Assembly (NCBI RefSeq): GCF_000513855.1
Contig: NZ_KI911318.1
Span: 820,484 to 884,483, forward strand
DNA: 64,000 nt
Reading direction: 5' to 3'
Source: Desulfurococcus amylolyticus Z-533
GTDB taxonomy: Archaea > Thermoproteota > Thermoprotei_A > Sulfolobales > Desulfurococcaceae
Both the position numbers and the translations under genes were made by a program. Positions 60,573-64,000 of the stretch are shown here, one piece after another (position 1 is the stretch's first letter; each line of letters starts with the position of its first letter). Under the pieces are notes generated by a model. It had not been told where the DNA came from and made no database searches. It saw only the letters and a list, made by a program, of their open reading frames with translations.

Positions 60573-61391
60573 ATGTCATCGATCACGATTGGAATAGTGC
60601 AGGCAGGATTCAATGATCTCCCAGCGGAGAACGCTGGTAAGGCTATTGATATAGTGAGGAAGAATTATAAGGAGGCTGATATAGTAGTTCTCCCCGAGTA
60701 CAGTATGTTGAACCCGTTGAAGATAGGGGATCCAAGACTAGTATACAGCTACTCGGAGACACCGCTTACAAGCAGGTACCTGACTGAGATGGCTAAGCTT
60801 GCTGGAGAGCTAGGGGTGTTCATACTGGTACATTTTATAGAGAAAACAGATACTCCACCGCTAACCATGAGCACGAGCATAATAGTGACTGATAGAGGCG
60901 AGGCGATACCGGTCTACAGTAAGATGCACTTGTTTGACGCATACGGCTTCAGGGAGTCAAGCTTCTTCAAGCCGGGCGATGCACCGGGTAAGATAATATC
61001 GATTAAAGGAGTCAAGATAGGTTTCACGATATGTTACGACCTACGCTTCCCAGAGCTGTACAGGATCACCGCTTTAATGGGCAGCGAGATAATAATCGTG
61101 CAGGCAGGCTGGGTGAAGGGACCGCATAAAGAAGAGATACTTGATAAACTAGCAAGCATAAGGGCACATGAGAACACTGTCTACATAGTCCTAGCTGATC
61201 AAACAGGCGATATGTTCGTGGGAAGAAGCGGCGTGTTCAATCCGTGGGGCTACAGGGAGCTGGATCTAGGCTGGAGGGAAGCATACGTTGAATACACGAT
61301 AGATGCATCCCTCATAAGTGAGGTAAGGGAGAAACTACCAGTTCTACAGCAATCGAAGAATAAATGGGAGATAAGGCTGTTGATGCAATAG
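60573..61391 (+). CDS. nitrilase-superfamily carbon-nitrogen hydrolase
   Basis: A 272-residue amidase with the catalytic triad E42 (VLPEYSM), K117 (YSKMHLFDAYGF) and C154 (FTICYDLRFPELYR). It is closest in pattern to omega-amidase/deaminated-glutathione amidase-like (Nit) enzymes; the substrate is not certain. ATG with gggg upstream. It converges on ttuA. Confidence 0.88.
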   Translation: MSSITIGIVQAGFNDLPAENAGKAIDIVRKNYKEADIVVLPEYSMLNPLKIGDPRLVYSYSETPLTSRYLTEMAKLAGELGVFILVHFIEKTDTPPLTMSTSIIVTDRGEAIPVYSKMHLFDAYGFRESSFFKPGDAPGKIISIKGVKIGFTICYDLRFPELYRITALMGSEIIIVQAGWVKGPHKEEILDKLASIRAHENTVYIVLADQTGDMFVGRSGVFNPWGYRELDLGWREAYVEYTIDASLISEVREKLPVLQQSKNKWEIRLLMQ

Positions 61392-61421
61392 GGGCAGCCA
61401 GTTAAAACGGGTCGAGCACCG

Positions 61422-62387
61422 CTAGGAAGCATTGAGGGACTTCCCAATCTTCGATACAACGTCAGCACCCATGTATTTACCATAAACCTTCTTAGTCAGC
61501 CTGCAGAAGCTGCATACATCGCTCGAGGAAGGCATACCGCAGATACTGCACCTTGTTAAACCCCTTGATTCCCGTGGCTCAATGTACTCATGGATCAACT
61601 TGCTTATACTGGATAACAGGGTTAGCTTGGCGCCCGGGTTGGATTCCTCGAGCTCACTTATGAAGACTCTGACCGCTTTCTCAGCATCGCCCTCATGTTT
61701 AAACGGGCACTTCGCCTCCACGTATGGTATCCCCGATAATTTGGCATAGGTCTCTATATCCCTCTCACCAACGCTTATTAAGGGTCTTGCTTTAACGGGT
61801 AGCCCCTCTTCCACTGAAACAGGCTTTAAGCTGGCGAGGGACCTATAGTCTCCCACGTATATATTCTTTAACGCGTATTTTACCACGTCGTCTAAGTGAT
61901 GTCCCGTAACGAGTACAGATGCATTTACAGTCATAGTTGAAACAGTGAAGATGTAGCGTTTAACAAGCCCGCAGACACTACAGGGGGGCCTCCGCGCCTT
62001 CGAGGCGAGCTCAGAGATGGATAGCCCGAGGAGATCTCTCAAGTGGATCACGTGGCACTTAACTCCAAGCCTTTCACAGTACTCTCTCACCACTGATTCG
62101 ACAAGTTCGCTGAAGCCGCCTATCCCGAGGTTTAGGTGGAGTCCTATCACCTCCCTGATACCAAGTTCCCTGGCTTGCTTTACTAGTACTGTGAGGAGGC
62201 TCATACTGTCCTTACCGCCTGAGACAGCTACCACGACGCTGTCGCCGGGCTTTATCATCCTGTATTTCCTGATTGTTTCGACTACTCTCTCCTCGAAGTA
62301 CTCTATGAAGTGCTCCCTGCAAAACCATGCCTTAGCATAGGAAATCCTGTACTCAGCTTCCCTACCACACCTCCTGCACTTAGCCAT
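61422..62387 (-). CDS. ttuA: tRNA 2-thiolation enzyme TtuA/Ncs6 family
   Basis: A 321-residue PP-loop ATPase. N-terminal zinc ribbon CRRCGRE...WFCREH, P-loop SGGKDS (56-61), cluster cysteines PPCSVCGLVKRYIF, and C-terminal zinc CSICGMP...CSFC. It thiolates U54 or U34 of tRNA using a ubiquitin-like sulfur carrier and an Fe-S cluster, important for thermostability of tRNA. The start ATG overlaps the stop of the broken GNAT gene (62380-62382), so they were an operon. Confidence 0.9.
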   Translation of the reverse strand: MAKCRRCGREAEYRISYAKAWFCREHFIEYFEERVVETIRKYRMIKPGDSVVVAVSGGKDSMSLLTVLVKQARELGIREVIGLHLNLGIGGFSELVESVVREYCERLGVKCHVIHLRDLLGLSISELASKARRPPCSVCGLVKRYIFTVSTMTVNASVLVTGHHLDDVVKYALKNIYVGDYRSLASLKPVSVEEGLPVKARPLISVGERDIETYAKLSGIPYVEAKCPFKHEGDAEKAVRVFISELEESNPGAKLTLLSSISKLIHEYIEPRESRGLTRCSICGMPSSSDVCSFCRLTKKVYGKYMGADVVSKIGKSLNAS

Positions 62388-63133
62388 GAATAGACACCCT
62401 TTTACTCCCGAGGATCCTCCCCATCACATAAGCGTCTTTAATACCATAGTAGTATCCTTTGATAAATACAACTATCTTAAACCCGTGTCCCAGGTAGAAG
62501 CTTATGGCCTCAGCGTTGTCAGTAGCAACCTCTAGCAACATGGTTCCACAGTCTCATCAAGTTGTTTCTGGTTTTATAATGGTTTGTATGTGTTGGTGTT
62601 AGTCTTCTGCTATTATTATATTATTGTATAATTTTGCCATGTAGGTGTTTCATCTTCTCAAACCAGCCTCGACTCCTCATCCCAAGTGTTTCGAGAAGGC
62701 TACAGGATCCTCAAGTACCCGGAGCACGGGCTCACCGGAGACAGGGATAGGGTGGCATGCTACCCTATCCCTTAATTCAAGATGCACGGGCTCCAGTGTA
62801 CCCGCGAACACCACAAGCCAAATGCAAGCCCAAGCAGGATACAGGGGGAACAAGGATGAAGTGATGAAACCAATTTAAATAAAAATAAACCTATATGAGA
62901 CCTGAACCCTAACCCATTATTACATGCAGCAACATAGAAAATGATATTGCCATCGTGTTCGCCGGGTATGGACTCGAAGACACTCCATCATAGCGTACGA
63001 GCTCCTCGAAGCACTCCTTATCTATCTCCACGACCTCATCTAAATCCTGCTCCTTGAAATCCCTTATTAACAGGTTGGGGCACTGGTCAGCCGAGGCCTC
63101 TCTCATCAACACCGTGCTCAGGTTATCGGGCAC
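62380..63133 (-). pseudogene. GNAT acetyltransferase (RimI/Ard1-like), interrupted by a repeat element
   Basis: Two pieces of one gene flank the A-B element. The N-terminal piece begins at GTG 63133 and reads LLIRDFKEQDLDEVVEID and KECFEELVRYDG, typical of RimI-like N termini, to about 62920. The C-terminal piece, from about 62545 to the stop at 62380, reads MLLEVATDNAEAISFYLGHG, FKIVVFIKGYYYGI, KDAYVMGRIL, the GNAT motif B end. The central acetyl-CoA-binding motif (R/Q-x-x-G-x-G/A) is missing. The gene is dead unless the pieces act separately. It once formed an operon with ttuA. Confidence 0.78.
62550..62915 (+). mobile_element. dispersed A-B element, best-bounded copy, inserted in the GNAT gene
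   Basis: About 365 bases. Left part A (62561-62650) is TG-rich: gttgtttctggttttataat, ggtttgtatgtgttggtgtt. The centre has a perfect 10-bp hairpin gggatagggt/accctatccc (62744-62753, 62762-62771). Part B (62770-62915) ends aaaccaattt...gacctgaaccct. The two ends coincide with the loss of GNAT homology on both sides, so they mark the unit's limits. The frame 62645-62878 inside may be the relic of a coding tail. No transposase is encoded; a non-autonomous IS200/IS605- or IS607-type element is my best guess. Confidence 0.65.
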
Positions 63134-63150
63134 TCATCACTAAGGGCAAT

Positions 63151-63849
63151 CTACCTGCGTACTATTATCCTAGCATCAACCACTACAGCTTTATCAGGGT
63201 ATGCTATCACCGGGTTTAAATCCATCGAGTCTATCCAGGGATTCTCTACTATCAGGTGGGATACCTTAACCAATATATCAGCCAACGCATGCTTATTAAC
63301 TGGGGGTATGCCGCGGTACCCGTTGAATATACTGGACGCCCTCAGCTCCTCGATCATCTCCAACGCCTCCCTGACATCTATTGGTGCTACCCTGAATGAG
63401 ACATCCCTGAAGACCTCTGTGAAGATACCGCCAAGGCCGAACATCACGACACCGCCGAAGACCGCGTCATTAAGTGAGCCAATGATTACCTCGACACCCT
63501 TAGGCATCATCTTCTGCACTAGGAATCCCTCAATCCTAGCACCCGGCGCCTTAACCTGGATAACCCTGTTCATCTCTTCGACAGCTCTGTATACCTCACT
63601 ACTACTCGTCAAACCCAGTCTAACGCCCCCGATATCGCTCTTATGGCTTATATCGGGTGAAACCACCTTGACGACCACTGGGTAACCTATCTTCTCAGCT
63701 ATCTCAACGGCTTCCCCCGGAGTTGATACAAACCCGTATGATGCTAGAGGTATATTATATGATTCGAGGATATGGAAAACCTTTAAATCAGATAGCTTAC
63801 CCTCTCCACCAATCACACTAGAGACTGAAACAGCTTGTTTTCCAGGCAT
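63151..63849 (-). CDS. acdB: ADP-forming acetyl-CoA synthetase, beta subunit (ATP-grasp)
   Basis: A 232-residue ATP-grasp subunit. Visible: GYPVVVKVVSPDISHKSDIGG, EGFLVQKMMPKGVEVIIGS, GVVMFGLGGIFTEVFRD, and MDLNPVIAY. With an alpha subunit (not in the window) it converts acyl-CoA, ADP and Pi to acid, CoA and ATP, the main energy step in peptide- and sugar-fermenting archaea. TATA-like gtttataagc and gtatataagac lie near 63880 and 63866. ATG start, short leader. Confidence 0.9.
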   Translation of the reverse strand: MPGKQAVSVSSVIGGEGKLSDLKVFHILESYNIPLASYGFVSTPGEAVEIAEKIGYPVVVKVVSPDISHKSDIGGVRLGLTSSSEVYRAVEEMNRVIQVKAPGARIEGFLVQKMMPKGVEVIIGSLNDAVFGGVVMFGLGGIFTEVFRDVSFRVAPIDVREALEMIEELRASSIFNGYRGIPPVNKHALADILVKVSHLIVENPWIDSMDLNPVIAYPDKAVVVDARIIVRR

Positions 63850-63892
63850 TTAGCCCTGACTGTCTTATATACGTTCCTGCTTATAAACATAT

Positions 63893-63904
63893 CCATATAT
63901 AAAA
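63893..63904 (+). promoter_or_regulatory. TATA box of the C/D sRNA
   Basis: catatataaaat is centred ~26 bases before the sRNA's terminal stem. Confidence 0.5.
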
Positions 63905-63919
63905 TATATACCGGAGATT

Positions 63920-63980
63920 CTGGGAGTGATGAACAGGGGATCTGAGCAGTAAATGAGGAGCGCATCCTAGGCTGACCCAG
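63920..63980 (+). ncRNA. C/D box sRNA (free-standing)
   Basis: A terminal stem CTGGG (63920-63924) / CCCAG (63976-63980) encloses box C GTGATGA (63926-63932), D' CTGA (63942-63945), C' ATGAGGA (63953-63959), exactly 12 nt, and D CTGA (63972-63975). The C-to-D' distance is short (9 nt). The D guide GCGCAUCCUAGG would target CCUAGGAUGCGC. This copy has true CUGA at both D and D' and the best terminal stem of the three in the window. No gene follows within the window. Confidence 0.75.
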
Positions 63981-64000
63981 GAGTGGCATGGAAATCCCCG

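Noticed and set aside
62855-62910. GTGATGA ... CTGA in part B of the 62-kb element as a C/D sRNA
   Set aside because: No internal C'/D' boxes and the 40-kb copy has GGGATGA, so the box is not conserved within the family.

Overview
The window reads as chromosomal DNA of a hyperthermophilic crenarchaeon, most likely of the Desulfurococcaceae (Desulfurococcus or a close relative). The evidence is a crenarchaeal replication set (MCM, Gins23, RFC small and large subunits, single-OB SSB), Hel308 and a short XPF nuclease, a 4-demethylwyosine synthase fragment, an ADP-forming acyl-CoA synthetase subunit, an intron-containing tRNA, archaeal TATA boxes, frequent GTG/TTG starts, and C/D box sRNAs. The genus is inference; no 16S gene is present.

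Layout. 0-6 kb: 5' end of taw1; a biotin carrier protein; a carboxyltransferase and a thiolase; a PqqD-like protein overlapping the SSB gene; a GIY-YIG-like and a PPC-domain protein. 6-13 kb: a MoxR/VWA pair, an aminotransferase, a DUF47 protein, a THUMP gene broken by a 22-bp tandem duplication, and an XdhC-like protein. 13-19 kb: a dehydrogenase, XPF, a GlcNAc-phosphate transferase, a zinc-finger protein, a HAD hydrolase and a long repeat-bearing spacer. 19-30 kb: a Ca2+-type P-ATPase, tRNA-Pro(GGG), a thioesterase, the divergent replication block (MCM-Gins23 against RFC-S/RFC-L), and ThiI. 30-32.5 kb: DUF432, MscS and an unknown gene, enclosed by 102-bp perfect inverted repeats.

33-45 kb is the most unusual part. 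A type IV pilus set (two pilin-like proteins, TadC-like membrane protein, TadA-like ATPase, major prepilin) is followed by proteins resembling a VirB6 with a PKD domain, a HerA/VirD4-like ATPase, a VirB2-like pilin, a VirB4-like ATPase and a VirB3-like protein. This matches the Ced class of archaeal DNA-import systems, here next to a pilus locus.

45-64 kb: a GH36 alpha-galactosidase divergent from an MFS transporter, an amidase, thiamine genes (thi4, thiDN), MoeA with a binding-protein domain, Hel308, a uracil phosphoribosyltransferase, a HypA/MinD-type HypB pair, a class II HMG-CoA reductase, a nitrilase-family hydrolase, TtuA, a GNAT gene split by a repeat element, and acdB.

Spacers are rich in dispersed elements. 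One composite family (parts A and B) recurs near 1.2, 18.7, 29.8, 32.6, 40.1 and 62.6 kb. A second family lies at 8.85 and 45.6 kb. Several copies carry perfect hairpins and possible tnpB tails, as expected of decayed IS200/IS605-type elements, but no intact transposase is present. Three well-formed C/D box sRNAs, two of them in the leaders of protein genes, were found by eye. No rRNA genes or CRISPR arrays were seen.
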